Source: Paludibacter sp. (GTDB lineage: Bacteria; Bacteroidota; Bacteroidia; Bacteroidales; Paludibacteraceae). From it: 60,977 nt of DNA. The stretch lies in contig JAMPAY010000015.1 in assembly GCA_023666945.1 (NCBI GenBank), positions 1 to 60,977 on the forward strand, given 5' to 3'. Position 1 is the stretch's first letter; every line of letters begins with the position of its first letter. The position numbers and the translations under genes were made by a program. The notes beneath the pieces were generated by a model, which had not been told where the DNA came from, made no database searches, and worked only from the letters and a program-made list of their open reading frames with translations. Positions 46,009-55,082 of this stretch are shown piece after piece.

Positions 46009-47547
46009 ATGTTAGTAAAGACATTCGGTGCAGCCGTCCACGGCATTGATGCCGTATTGGTAACAATAGAGGTTCACTTGACCAACGGTGTTGAGTTCTG
46101 TTTAGTGGGTTTACCAGACAATGCCGTAAAAGAGAGTCATGAGCGTATTCGTTCTGCCCTTACCGTTAACGGCTATAAGATGCCGCACAAGCGTATAACC
46201 ATCAATATGGCTCCTGCCGACATTCGCAAAGAAGGAGCCGCTTATGACCTGCCGTTGGCAATTGGTATAATGGCAGCCGATGAGCAGGTAGAAACCGCAA
46301 AGTTGGACAAGTATCTGATTATGGGCGAATTGTCGTTAGACGGTACTCTTCAACCTGTTAGGGGCGTTTTACCAATAGCCCTCTTAGCCAAGGAACTCGG
46401 TTATCGGGGTTTTATTTTGCCCGCGACCAATGCACGTGAAGCGGCAGTAGTGGACGGATTAGAGGTGTACGGAATGTCTGCATTGTCGGATGTGGTGGAT
46501 TTTCTGAACGGAAAAAGCGAGTGCCGGCCGATTACACTCAATATGGAGGAAGAATTTATTTGCCCCGTAGCACAAACAGGATTGGATTTTGCAGATGTAC
46601 GCGGTCAGGAAAATGTGAAACGTGCGTTGGAGGTAGCCGCCGCAGGCGGTCATAATATACTTATGATAGGACCTCCCGGTGCAGGCAAAAGCATGATGGC
46701 CAAACGACTACCCGGCATATTACCCCCTATGACATTGGATGAAGCGTTGGAAACGACTAAGATTCATTCGGTGGCAGGCACTACGGGCAGCAATACAGCA
46801 CTTATTACGCAGCGTCCGTTTCGCAGTCCACATCACACAGTGAGCGATGTTGCCTTGGTGGGCGGCGGAACAAACCCTATGCCCGGAGAAATATCGTTAG
46901 CCCACAACGGTGTATTGTTTTTGGACGAGTTGCCCGAATACAAGCGCAGTGCATTGGAAGTGATGCGCCAACCGTTGGAGGACAGGAAGATTTGTATTGC
47001 CCGCGCAAAGATGTCGGTTGAATATCCGGCAGGATTTATGTTGGTAGCCGCCATGAACCCTTGTCCCTGCGGTCATTACAATGATCCGATCCATGCTTGC
47101 ACTTGTAATCCGGGAATTGTACAACGCTATTTGAGTCGCATATCGGGACCATTGCTTGACCGCATAGATATACAAGTAGAAATAACTCCCGTTCCGTTTG
47201 AGAAACTGACCGGAACGACAGAAGGCGAACACAGTGCGGATATCCGCCAACGTGTGATAGCAGCCCGCCAACGTCAAGCGATCCGTTTCAAGAACGCTTC
47301 CGGCATTTATTGCAATGCTCAAATGTCGGGCAAGATGTTGCGTCAGTATTGTCAGACGGATGAGAAAGGACATCAACTGCTTGAGTATGCCATCAGCAAA
47401 TTAGGACTTTCGGCTCGTGCCTATGACCGTATTTTGAAAGTAGCACGTACGATAGCCGATTTAGAGGGTTCGGAAAGCATCAGCAGCAAACATTTGAGCG
47501 AAGCCATAGGCTACCGCAACCTTGACCGACAGAACTGGGTTGCCTGA
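46009..47547 (+). CDS. YifB-family Mg-chelatase-like AAA+ ATPase
   Basis: 512-residue protein of the YifB/ComM family. It has an N-terminal ChlI-type domain (about 20-140; VGLPDNAVKESHERIRSAL), AAA+ core with Walker A GPPGAGKSMMAKRLPG near 218-233, Walker B LFLDELPEY near 303 and a Cys-containing segment AMNPCPCGHY, then the C-terminal helical domain with LSARAYDRILKVARTIADLE. ComM is a branch-migration helicase in natural transformation; the Bacteroidota ortholog's role is less certain. ATG 46009 (MLVKTFGAAV) is preferred over 45997, which overlaps the upstream gene. UvrB follows after 56 bases, making a DNA-processing pair. Confidence 0.92.
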   Translation: MLVKTFGAAVHGIDAVLVTIEVHLTNGVEFCLVGLPDNAVKESHERIRSALTVNGYKMPHKRITINMAPADIRKEGAAYDLPLAIGIMAADEQVETAKLDKYLIMGELSLDGTLQPVRGVLPIALLAKELGYRGFILPATNAREAAVVDGLEVYGMSALSDVVDFLNGKSECRPITLNMEEEFICPVAQTGLDFADVRGQENVKRALEVAAAGGHNILMIGPPGAGKSMMAKRLPGILPPMTLDEALETTKIHSVAGTTGSNTALITQRPFRSPHHTVSDVALVGGGTNPMPGEISLAHNGVLFLDELPEYKRSALEVMRQPLEDRKICIARAKMSVEYPAGFMLVAAMNPCPCGHYNDPIHACTCNPGIVQRYLSRISGPLLDRIDIQVEITPVPFEKLTGTTEGEHSADIRQRVIAARQRQAIRFKNASGIYCNAQMSGKMLRQYCQTDEKGHQLLEYAISKLGLSARAYDRILKVARTIADLEGSESISSKHLSEAIGYRNLDRQNWVA

Positions 47548-47603
47548 CAGATACGTCCTTACCCAACCTTATCTTTAACTTTTGATTAAACAGACGAAAC
47601 CTC

Positions 47604-49634
47604 ATGCCTCATACTTTCAATCTGACCTCTTCGTATCAGCCAATGGGTGATCAACCGGAAGCCATTCGGCAATTGACAGACGGTCTGCAAGCCGGTGCAC
47701 CTGCTCAAACCCTATTGGGTGTAACCGGCTCAGGCAAGACGTTTACCATTGCCAACGTGATACAACAAGTACAACGCCCTACTTTGATTCTCTCGCACAA
47801 CAAAACACTGGCAGCCCAACTATACAGCGAGATGAAAAGTTTCTTCCCGAAGAATGCCGTAGAGTATTTTGTCAGTTATTACGACTACTACCAACCCGAA
47901 GCCTATATTCCATCGACCGATACGTACATAGAGAAAGACCTTAGCATTAATGCCGAAATAGAGAAACTACGTCTTAGTGCCACCGCTGCTTTGCTATCGG
48001 GCAGAAAAGATGTGATAGTGGTATCGTCGGTCAGTTGCTTATATGGTATAGGCAATCCACAAGACTTCTCACAAAATGCGATTCGCATAAGCAAAGGTCA
48101 GACCTTGGTGCGCGACAACTTTCTACTACAGTTGGTAAGTAGCCAATATACCCGCAATGAGATAGAACTAACTCGCGGGAATTTCCGTGTAAAAGGCGAT
48201 ACGGTAGACATATTTTTAGCGTATGCAGACTATGCAGTGCGTGTAGTCTTTTGGGGGAATGAAGTTGATGAGATATATACCTACGAGCCTGTTAACAACC
48301 AGATATTAGACGAGTATGACGACTTCTATATCTATCCCGCCTCAATCTTTTGTACTACCAAAGAGCGTGTAGAGAGAGCCATAGGAGAGATTCGTATTGA
48401 CTTGCAGACCCAAGTGGATAAGTTCAGACAAGAGGGGAAGATGATGGAAGCAAAACGATTGGAAGAGCGTGTAAAATATGACCTTGAGATGATTCAGGAA
48501 TTGGGGTACTGTTCGGGGGTAGAAAACTATTCCCGCTACTTTGACGGTCGTCCACCCGGTTCGCGACCTTACTGCCTGCTTGACTATTTTCCGGACGACC
48601 TATTGCTCGTGATAGATGAAAGTCATGTGACGGTACCTCAGATACATGCCATGTATGGGGGTGATGCAGCACGCAAGAAAAACTTGGTAGAGTATGGTTT
48701 TCGCCTGCCTGCGGCACGTGACAATCGTCCGCTTACCTTTGAAGAATTTGAAGAACTGACCCCTCAAACCATATACGTAAGTGCCACACCTGCAGACTAT
48801 GAACTCCGAAAATCGGAAGGTATAGTTATAGACCAAGTGATACGTCCGACCGGATTGCTTGACCCGGAAATAGATGTACGCCCATCGCTCAACCAAATAG
48901 ACGACCTATTGGAGGAAATAAACGTACAGATAGAGCGGGATGAGCGCACTCTGATTACAACTCTGACCAAACGTATGGCGGAAGAACTGGATGATTACCT
49001 ACGCAAGGCCGGCATCCGTTGTGCCTATATTCATTCGGATGTAGATACATTGGATCGTGTACAAATAATGGAAGACCTGCGCCGCGGTCTGTATGACGTA
49101 TTGGTAGGTGTAAACTTATTGCGTGAAGGATTGGACTTGCCGGAGGTAAGCCTTGTAGCCATATTGGATGCTGACAAAGAGGGTTTCCTACGCAATCACC
49201 GCAGTCTGACCCAAACGGCAGGTCGTGCGGCTCGTAACGTACACGGCAGAGTGATTATGTATGCCGACAAGATAACCCAGAGCATGCAGCAAACCATAGA
49301 CGAAACACTTCGCCGCCGTCGCAAGCAAATGGCCTATAACGCGGAACATAACATTACCCCCACTGCCGTAAGGAAAGCCTTGGAAAATCCGCTATCGGGT
49401 CTGCTGCAACAAGAGGAGGAACAGAAATATACCGTTACACGCATTTACGAAGCCGTAACGACTCCTATTGTAGAATCGATGACGGACAAGCAACTACAAA
49501 AAGCCATTGATAAGACTCGCAAAGACATGCTCCGTGCCGCCAAAGAACTTGATTTTATAGAGGCTGCCCGCCTGCGTGATGAGATGTTGCAAATGCAAGA
49601 CATCTTGGATAAACGCACGAAGACGGGCAACTAA
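47604..49634 (+). CDS. uvrB: Excinuclease ABC subunit B
   Basis: Damage-verifying helicase-like subunit of nucleotide excision repair that takes DNA from UvrA2 and loads UvrC. The 676-residue protein has Walker A LLGVTGSGKTFTIANV near 37-52, the beta-hairpin region YYDYYQPEAYIPSTDTYIEKD near 92-112 that inserts between strands, the DEAD-like VIDESHV near 335, SF2 motif VI QTAGRAARN near 538, and the C-terminal UVR domain (KDMLRAAKELDFIEAARLRDE) that contacts UvrC. Full length and apparently intact. Confidence 0.97.
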   Translation: MPHTFNLTSSYQPMGDQPEAIRQLTDGLQAGAPAQTLLGVTGSGKTFTIANVIQQVQRPTLILSHNKTLAAQLYSEMKSFFPKNAVEYFVSYYDYYQPEAYIPSTDTYIEKDLSINAEIEKLRLSATAALLSGRKDVIVVSSVSCLYGIGNPQDFSQNAIRISKGQTLVRDNFLLQLVSSQYTRNEIELTRGNFRVKGDTVDIFLAYADYAVRVVFWGNEVDEIYTYEPVNNQILDEYDDFYIYPASIFCTTKERVERAIGEIRIDLQTQVDKFRQEGKMMEAKRLEERVKYDLEMIQELGYCSGVENYSRYFDGRPPGSRPYCLLDYFPDDLLLVIDESHVTVPQIHAMYGGDAARKKNLVEYGFRLPAARDNRPLTFEEFEELTPQTIYVSATPADYELRKSEGIVIDQVIRPTGLLDPEIDVRPSLNQIDDLLEEINVQIERDERTLITTLTKRMAEELDDYLRKAGIRCAYIHSDVDTLDRVQIMEDLRRGLYDVLVGVNLLREGLDLPEVSLVAILDADKEGFLRNHRSLTQTAGRAARNVHGRVIMYADKITQSMQQTIDETLRRRRKQMAYNAEHNITPTAVRKALENPLSGLLQQEEEQKYTVTRIYEAVTTPIVESMTDKQLQKAIDKTRKDMLRAAKELDFIEAARLRDEMLQMQDILDKRTKTGN

Positions 49635-49657
49635 ACCGAAAACTAACAACCCCTTGT

Positions 49658-51112
49658 ATGCTAACCATTACTTTGTTTCAATCGGGTCCAATACTTAGTT
49701 TGTTACTATTCCTGCTTATTGTAGGCGTAGTGTTGGTTATATTGGTGGATACGGGAGATTCGGGGCGCAAATTTGCCTGGTTGTTGATTATTGCTCTGAT
49801 TCCCATAGTAGGGCTTATCTTGTATTTGCTCTTCGGCATCAACCGCAGGCATCAGTATCACTTTGATCGCACCTATCGATGTTATGAAGCATTGTTTGCA
49901 GAGAAAGAAAAACAAGTGTTGGACGATGCGCTTTTCGGCAACGAACTAAGCCAAGAAGTAAAGGAAGAATTTCGCCCTTTGGTGACCCTATTGAGCAGTA
50001 ACCAACGCCCCGGCGTAAGTATTGCCCATGAGGTGGAAATAATCACGGAAGGTGAGCGAAAATTGGAGTTGCTACTGCAAGATCTGCAACAAGCACGGAA
50101 GTCGATCTATATGGAGTATTATCACTTTGGCATAGACAACAGCAGTCGCCACATACGTGATATACTGATGCAGAAAGCGCGTGAGGGACTTGATGTACGC
50201 TTTATCAATGAGAATGTAGCCAATCTTCCCATATTGCCGGCATACTATAACGCCATGAAAAGAGCGGGCGTTAAGGTGGTGCATTTTACCAATTTGCGTT
50301 ATCACCTATTTGACATGCTGACCCGCATTAACTATCGCGACCATCGTAAGATTGTAATTATAGACGGTGAAATAGGCTATGTGGGCGGGATGAACATCAA
50401 CAACCACTATTTTTACCAATGGAGAGATACTCACCTGCGCATTACGGGAACTGCCGTAGCCAGTTTGGAATATCTGTTTATGGACTCATGGCTCACTGCA
50501 GACGGGAAAACAGACAGTACGTTATTTTCGAACCTATCCAAGACTACTTCCCCACAAAGCGAAGGCACACTGATTCAGATTGTACCTGACGGCCCTGACT
50601 CACGTTGGCCTATACTTGAAATGAGTTATGAATGGACATTGGTACATGCGAAGCATTATATGTACATGCAGACTCCTTATTTTGCACCTCCCGAGCCCCT
50701 ACTGAGTGCAATGAAGGCAGCAGCCCTGGCGGGTGTAGATATACGTCTGATGGTTCCCCAACGCCCAGATTCGTGGTTGTTACGTCCCGTAAACAAGTCG
50801 TATTATAAAGAGATCTTAGAGGCCGGTGTGCGAGTGTTTGAACGCAAAGGAAACTTTATGCACTGCAAGACATTCGTATGCGACGACTACCTATCGAGCA
50901 TCGGCAGTGCGAATTTAGACTACCGCAGTTTGTGCCTTGACTACGAGGCAAACTCTTACATCTATGACACAGACTTTGCCCTACGCAACAAGGCGATATT
51001 CTTTGATGACCTGGAACAATGCGAAGAAGTAACATTGGCAAACATAGCACAGCGCCGATGGTATGAGCGGTTGTGGCAAGGTTTTATCCGATTGTTTTCG
51101 CCCTTATTGTAA
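49658..51112 (+). CDS. cls: Cardiolipin synthase
   Basis: Phospholipase D-superfamily enzyme condensing phosphatidylglycerols into cardiolipin in the inner membrane. 484 residues with two N-terminal membrane helices (about 8-30 and 38-60) and two HKD motifs: HRKIVIIDGEIGYVGGMNIN near 228 and HCKTFVCDDYLSSIGSANLD near 407. Follows uvrB by 23 bases and ends before a strong hairpin. Last chromosomal gene before the mobile element. Confidence 0.92.
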   Translation: MLTITLFQSGPILSLLLFLLIVGVVLVILVDTGDSGRKFAWLLIIALIPIVGLILYLLFGINRRHQYHFDRTYRCYEALFAEKEKQVLDDALFGNELSQEVKEEFRPLVTLLSSNQRPGVSIAHEVEIITEGERKLELLLQDLQQARKSIYMEYYHFGIDNSSRHIRDILMQKAREGLDVRFINENVANLPILPAYYNAMKRAGVKVVHFTNLRYHLFDMLTRINYRDHRKIVIIDGEIGYVGGMNINNHYFYQWRDTHLRITGTAVASLEYLFMDSWLTADGKTDSTLFSNLSKTTSPQSEGTLIQIVPDGPDSRWPILEMSYEWTLVHAKHYMYMQTPYFAPPEPLLSAMKAAALAGVDIRLMVPQRPDSWLLRPVNKSYYKEILEAGVRVFERKGNFMHCKTFVCDDYLSSIGSANLDYRSLCLDYEANSYIYDTDFALRNKAIFFDDLEQCEEVTLANIAQRRWYERLWQGFIRLFSPLL

Positions 51113-51177
51113 CGTCGGCAATGGCTTTGCTACAGAATGCCCTATGGGCATTGAAGCGCATCGCATTGCCTCCTCTC

Positions 51178-51215
51178 AAAAATTGAAACACTATGTTGGT
51201 TTCAATTTTTGTTAA
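51178..51215. terminator. Bidirectional terminator after cls
   Basis: Perfect 12-base stem AAAAATTGAAAC (51178-51189) with GTTTCAATTTTT (51199-51210), loop of nine. A and T runs on both sides allow function in either direction. Confidence 0.85.
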
Positions 51216-51289
51216 ATAAGATGTAAAAGAAACATAATCAGAGGAAGTGAAGTAAGTATCGGTAAACAACGATAGCTAATAATAGGAAT

Positions 51290-51330
51290 ATAGGGTGTAA
51301 CTCAGTAAGTTATGCCCTATTTCTTTTTAT
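51290..51330 (+). terminator. Second hairpin near the element junction
   Basis: ATAGGGTGTAAC (51290-51301) pairs with GTTATGCCCTAT (51309-51320), 12 pairs including two wobbles, then TTCTTTTTAT. It lies between the chromosomal terminator and the first element gene, so it may belong to either side and may insulate the element. Confidence 0.6.
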
Positions 51331-51346
51331 AGCACTTTTCTTTAAC

Positions 51347-51380
51347 TTTGCGTGTTATTCGGATTTTTATTGTATATTTG
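51347..51380 (+). promoter_or_regulatory. Candidate promoter of the integrase unit
   Basis: TTTG at 51347-51350, 22 bases, TATATTTG at 51373-51380. An alternative -7 box TAACTTTG lies at 51343-51350. Spacing is slightly longer than for chromosomal promoters in this window. Confidence 0.45.
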
Positions 51381-51472
51381 TACCATAATTGTACCGACAC
51401 TTAAAAGTAGATAATGTGACACTTATAAAAATAGAGGTACTGAGAATGAAGAATATAAGTAAAACGTAGGTT

Positions 51473-51610
51473 ATGCCAGCAGCAAAATTTGAAATAACAC
51501 GTCAATGCAAGGTTTGTGGAGAGACCTTTGTGGCTAAAACCATTGAATCGTGGTATTGCTCTCCCAAATGTTCTAAAATTGCGTGGAAAAGGCGTAAGGA
51601 TGAAGAATAG
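51473..51610 (+). pseudogene. Zinc-finger head of amber-split regulator
   Basis: 45 codons reading MPAAKFEITRQCKVCGETF then a CSPKCSK motif and ending RRKDEE. The two Cys pairs (CKVC and CSPKC) form a short zinc ribbon of the kind found at the N-terminus of Bacteroides integrase-linked HTH proteins. It ends in TAG at 51608-51610, and the next codons in the same frame (CGA TTG CAA) run straight into the HTH protein below. I read the two as one 186-codon gene broken by a single amber codon. Confidence 0.6.
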
Positions 51611-51613
51611 CGA

Positions 51614-52033
51614 TTGCAAAGGTTGGACGAAGTTGTTAAGAAGATACCCAAGTCCAAAGAGTACATCACGGTTCCTGAAGCATACGCTTTGTTTGGCATA
51701 AGCAAGGAAACTCTTTATCGTTTGATTCGTAAGGGTACAATTCCAAGTGTGAATGCCGGGGAAAGGCAGACATTACTATCAAAAGAAGAACTGATGAAAC
51801 TCTATCCTCTCCGAGAGAAAGCTCTTACAAAGCCAAAGCCTATTGTCAAACTGTATAGTCTGGAGCCAAAAGATTGTTATACCATTGGAGAAATCACAGA
51901 AAAATTTCTTGTGAATGAAAGTACAGTTTATCTCCATATACGCAAATACTCTATCCCTACTCGGCAGATAGGTAATTTCGTGTATGTACCCAAGAAAGAA
52001 ATTGATAACTTATATAAAGGTATGAAGCGATGA
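51614..52033 (+). CDS. HTH/excisionase-type regulator (tail of amber-split gene)
   Basis: 139 residues with two winged-helix/MerR-like HTH units: EYITVPEAYALFGISKETLY (about 16-35) with IRKGTIPSVNAGERQTLLSKEEL, and CYTIGEITEKFLVNESTVY (about 86-104) with YSIPTRQIGNFVYVPKKEI. The only upstream start is TTG 51614, one codon after the TAG, so independent translation is doubtful unless the ribosome reinitiates. Its TGA overlaps the integrase start (ATGA), implying coupled translation. Proteins like this usually control or direct excision by the adjacent integrase. Confidence 0.75.
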   Translation: MQRLDEVVKKIPKSKEYITVPEAYALFGISKETLYRLIRKGTIPSVNAGERQTLLSKEELMKLYPLREKALTKPKPIVKLYSLEPKDCYTIGEITEKFLVNESTVYLHIRKYSIPTRQIGNFVYVPKKEIDNLYKGMKR

Positions 52034-53280
52034 AGAAAGCATTAGTCAATACACGAGTGTCGGTAAAGCTCCGCAAGTCTGAATATCGTGATGAATGGTA
52101 TCTCTATGTGGAATCTTATCCCGTATTCCAATCTGGGAAAGATACACCACAAAGAGTACGTGAATATCTCAATCGTACCATTACGACACCTATTTGGGAT
52201 AAGTCACGTAATGCAAGGACTAATGCCGATGGCAAAACCACTTATAAACCGAAACGAGATTTGAACGGTGTCATTCAATGTAAATCCCAATTAGACCAAG
52301 AATCATGTATTTATGCCGACAAGGTCAGAAGCCTACGGCAAAAGGAATATGACAATGCGGCTCTTTATGCTGATACCGATGCAGAACTGGCAGAGCAGTT
52401 AGAACGTTCTCGAAGCAATTTCATTGAATACTTTGACCATGTGCAACGAACAAGGCATGCCCATAGTTCCGATTCTATCATTGTCAACTGGAAGCGAGTA
52501 CATGAATTATTGAAGATTTTTGCAAAAGGCGATACCATCCTCTTTTCACAAATAGACTTAAAGCTGGTAGAATCGTTCCGCCAATTCATAATGAACGCAC
52601 CTCAAGGTGGTACTAAGCGAGGCACGATTTCTCAAAACACAGCTTCTACATATTTCTCCATCTTCAAAGCCGGACTGAAGCAGGCTTTTATAGACGGCTA
52701 TTTGACTATTGATATTTCTGCGAAAGTCAAAGGGATTCAAGAAAGGGAAAGCCGGAGAGAATATCTCACGGTAGAGGAATTGAACCGACTGGCTCAAACA
52801 CCTTGTGACCCATTACTGAAACGTGCAGCTCTGTTTTCTGCTTTAACAGGAATCCGTCACTGCGACATTCAAAAATTGAAATGGTCGGAAGTGGAAATGT
52901 TCAATGGAAGCTATCGACTGAATTTCACTCAGCAAAAGACAAAAGGTGTTGAATATATGCCTATTTCGGAACAAGCATTTAATCTTTGTGGAGAACAGCA
53001 GGAAGGAGAGCTTCTTGTATTTGCCGGACTGCCAGACCCGTCATGGATAAATCGCCCTGTCAAGAAATGGGTTGAAGCAGCCGGAATATCCAAACACATT
53101 ACATTTCATTGCTTTAGGCATTCCTATGCGACCCTACAACTGGCAGGAGGTACTGATATTTATACAGTTAGCAAAATGTTAGGACATACAAACGTGAGAA
53201 CAACACAGGTGTATGCAAAGGTTGTTGATGAAAAGAAAGAGAAAGCTACAGAAACGATTAAGCTAGATTTACTTATATAA
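52030..53280 (+). CDS. Tyrosine-type site-specific integrase
   Basis: 416-residue integrase that would insert and, with an excision factor, excise the element. An N-terminal arm-type DNA-binding part (about 1-100) and a SAM-like core-binding domain (about 130-225) precede the catalytic domain. Catalytic residues seen: Arg in SALTGIRHCDIQKLKW, His-x-x-Arg in TFHCFRHSYATLQLA, His in LGHTNVRTT and nucleophile Tyr in TTQVYAKV. Starts within the stop of the HTH gene (ATGA overlap). It looks intact, unlike the regulator. Confidence 0.93.
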   Translation: MKKALVNTRVSVKLRKSEYRDEWYLYVESYPVFQSGKDTPQRVREYLNRTITTPIWDKSRNARTNADGKTTYKPKRDLNGVIQCKSQLDQESCIYADKVRSLRQKEYDNAALYADTDAELAEQLERSRSNFIEYFDHVQRTRHAHSSDSIIVNWKRVHELLKIFAKGDTILFSQIDLKLVESFRQFIMNAPQGGTKRGTISQNTASTYFSIFKAGLKQAFIDGYLTIDISAKVKGIQERESRREYLTVEELNRLAQTPCDPLLKRAALFSALTGIRHCDIQKLKWSEVEMFNGSYRLNFTQQKTKGVEYMPISEQAFNLCGEQQEGELLVFAGLPDPSWINRPVKKWVEAAGISKHITFHCFRHSYATLQLAGGTDIYTVSKMLGHTNVRTTQVYAKVVDEKKEKATETIKLDLLI

Positions 53281-53330
53281 ATACAAAAATGTATCTTTAG
53301 ATTATTGTTGAATTAGAAGAAAAAAGTAAA

Positions 53331-54377
53331 ATGAAATACGGAAGACATCAAATTGATAAAGCTGGTGAGATTATAATGTCTGCTAAGAGCAATGAAGAAT
53401 ATGATGAAGCAATGCAAAAAATAAATGAATGGAGAACCTTGCATTTAATAGCTTTGGATAATTTGCAAAATGAGATTCTGCCATTGCTAAATCAAAGCAA
53501 TATAACAATTGCATTAACTTCGAGACGATTAAAACGAATTACTTCGATTTTATACAAATTGGACATTAATCCTGAAATGCGTTTGGGAGGGATGCAAGAT
53601 ATAGGGGGATTCAGAATTGTTGTCAATGATATTGAGGCTTTGCAAAGTGCTAAAATGGTTCTGACTGAGCAAGTACCTCAAAGTTTTGACTTAGTAAAAA
53701 TTATGGACTATATTGAAAATCCTAAAGAAAGCGGGTATCGTAGTATTCATTTTATTTATAAATACAAATCTGCTGATGAAAACACAAATGGAGCTAAAGT
53801 TGAACTACAAATACGGACTAAGTTACAACATAGTTGGGCTATGGCAGTTGAAACTGCAGGTCTCATAACAAGAACTCCTCTAAAATCAAGTATGGGTTCC
53901 GATGAATGGTTAGATTTTTTCAAGATAACAAGTTCTCTATTAGCAATTAAAGAAAAGCAGCCAATATTAAAAGCGCACATGGAAAAGGAATATGATATGT
54001 ATTGCTTAATGAAATTGTTATACGAAGCAAACATAAAATTTAATCATAGTGATACACTTAAAGCCTTAAGCGTATCAGGCATACATGCAAAAAACGAAAA
54101 GTTCAAAAATGGATACTATATACTAAATATTGATTTTCAATCAAAAATTGTAAAAATCCGAGCCTTTTCAAAAGATGATGAAAGTGAAGCATCTACTGCT
54201 TATTCCGAGTTGGAAAAAAAGGTAATGGACGAACGTAATGCTGTGGTTTTGGTATCTGTTCCTAAAATGAAAGAACTGCAAGAAGCATACCCAAGTTACT
54301 TTCTAAATACGTCAGAATTTATCGCTGCAATTGATACTATGATGGAAAATTGTAAAAAGCTAAAACTTGTTCCTTAG
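53331..54377 (+). CDS. RelA/SpoT-domain nucleotidyltransferase (cargo; possible defence effector)
   Basis: 348-residue protein with a stand-alone RelA/SpoT synthetase domain and no HD hydrolase domain. Key positions appear intact: basic cluster SRRLKR at 64-69, metal-binding Asp90 in GGMQDIGGFRIVV, Tyr136 and His140 in GYRSIHFIYKY, and Glu158/Arg162 in VELQIRTKLQHSWA. The C-terminal half (about 200-348) is an unfamiliar mixed domain. Family members make (p)ppGpp or (p)ppApp, or, in toxSAS toxins, pyrophosphorylate tRNA; several protect against phage. It sits in the cargo slot behind the integrase, has its own terminator and is AT-rich. No obvious antitoxin gene is adjacent. A near-consensus TATCTTTA lies at 53292-53299. 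Defence is an inference. Confidence 0.8.
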   Translation: MKYGRHQIDKAGEIIMSAKSNEEYDEAMQKINEWRTLHLIALDNLQNEILPLLNQSNITIALTSRRLKRITSILYKLDINPEMRLGGMQDIGGFRIVVNDIEALQSAKMVLTEQVPQSFDLVKIMDYIENPKESGYRSIHFIYKYKSADENTNGAKVELQIRTKLQHSWAMAVETAGLITRTPLKSSMGSDEWLDFFKITSSLLAIKEKQPILKAHMEKEYDMYCLMKLLYEANIKFNHSDTLKALSVSGIHAKNEKFKNGYYILNIDFQSKIVKIRAFSKDDESEASTAYSELEKKVMDERNAVVLVSVPKMKELQEAYPSYFLNTSEFIAAIDTMMENCKKLKLVP

Positions 54378-54722
54378 AATAAGGAATAGAAACTCATTGT
54401 TAGTAGGAATTAATTTTATAGCGATCAAACAACACTGATTTTCTTTTGTAACATATAGCCATCTGCGTAGAATTTACGTGGGTGGCTTTATTTTTATCTA
54501 TGGTCATTTCTTGTGATAGCCTTATGATTCCTATATGATAGGCGACATTACAATAAAAATCCGCTACTGATATTCTCCATTACTTGCATTGATAATCAAC
54601 AAGTAATCCTTATGATAGTTATGTTTCGCTGCTGTCTTTTTATGTGATGTATTACACCACAAAATCAGCATAGAAAATCGCTATTACTTTGCCGAAAAAT
54701 AAAACAGTAAACAAGTAACAAT
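54378..54722. other. Gene-free stretch between cargo and replication/mobilization genes
   Basis: 345 bases with the terminator above and, near its end, an imperfect -7 box TTACTTTG at 54684-54691 about 30 bases before the next gene. The rest, 54500-54680, is AT-rich without recognised features. Confidence 0.45.
54457..54495 (+). terminator. Terminator after the RelA/SpoT-domain gene
   Basis: AGCCATCTGCGT (54457-54468) pairs with ACGTGGGTGGCT (54476-54487), 12 pairs with three wobbles, followed by TTATTTTT. Confidence 0.75.
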
Positions 54723-55082
54723 ATGAGCGAGAAGAAGATTACATTTGAAGATTTGCCCAAAGCAATGTCATGGATGATGGATAAGTTAAATGAATTGGAT
54801 TCCAAGATTGACGGTCTGAACAATCCAAGTCCCAATGTTCCAACCGAGCAATGGATGAACCTGAAAGAGTTGTGTGAGTATATTCCCAGCCATCCGGCAG
54901 AACAAACAGTATATGGATGGACGAGTTGTCACCAAATTCCATTTCATAAAAGAGGAAAGCGCATTATGTTTCTTAAATCAGAAATAGACGAGTGGCTTCA
55001 TGCCGGAAAGATAAAATCTGAAAAGGATTTAGAAAATGAAGCATCCCTATTCATAAGGTCAAAAAGAAATACTCGATTCTAA
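54723..55082 (+). CDS. Helix-turn-helix DNA-binding protein
   Basis: 119-residue protein: a short coiled N-terminus (LPKAMSWMMDKLNELDSKIDG) and a MerR/excisionase-like HTH (MNLKELCEYIPSHPAEQTVY, then HQIPFHKRGKRIMFLKSEIDEWLHAG). The KRIMFLKSEIDEWL wing is typical of Bacteroides mobile-element HTH proteins. Its TAA overlaps the ATG of the DUF3987 gene (TAATG), so the two are coupled. It likely regulates or assists the replication/mobilization module. Confidence 0.8.
   Translation: MSEKKITFEDLPKAMSWMMDKLNELDSKIDGLNNPSPNVPTEQWMNLKELCEYIPSHPAEQTVYGWTSCHQIPFHKRGKRIMFLKSEIDEWLHAGKIKSEKDLENEASLFIRSKRNTRF

Larger units (their letters stand above)
51113..51472. other. Junction stretch between cls and the mobile element
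   Basis: 360 bases without a gene. Contents: a small palindrome ATGCCC-TAT-GGGCAT near 51137-51151, terminators at 51178 and 51290, TAnnTTTG boxes at 51343-51350 and 51373-51380, and a direct repeat TTGTACC at about 51378 and 51389. The left attachment site should be in here, but I cannot pinpoint it without the right end. Confidence 0.5.

Noticed and set aside
51376..51400. TTGTACC direct repeat as the attachment site
   Set aside because: The repeat is short and the right end of the element is not in the window, so a duplicated core cannot be shown.
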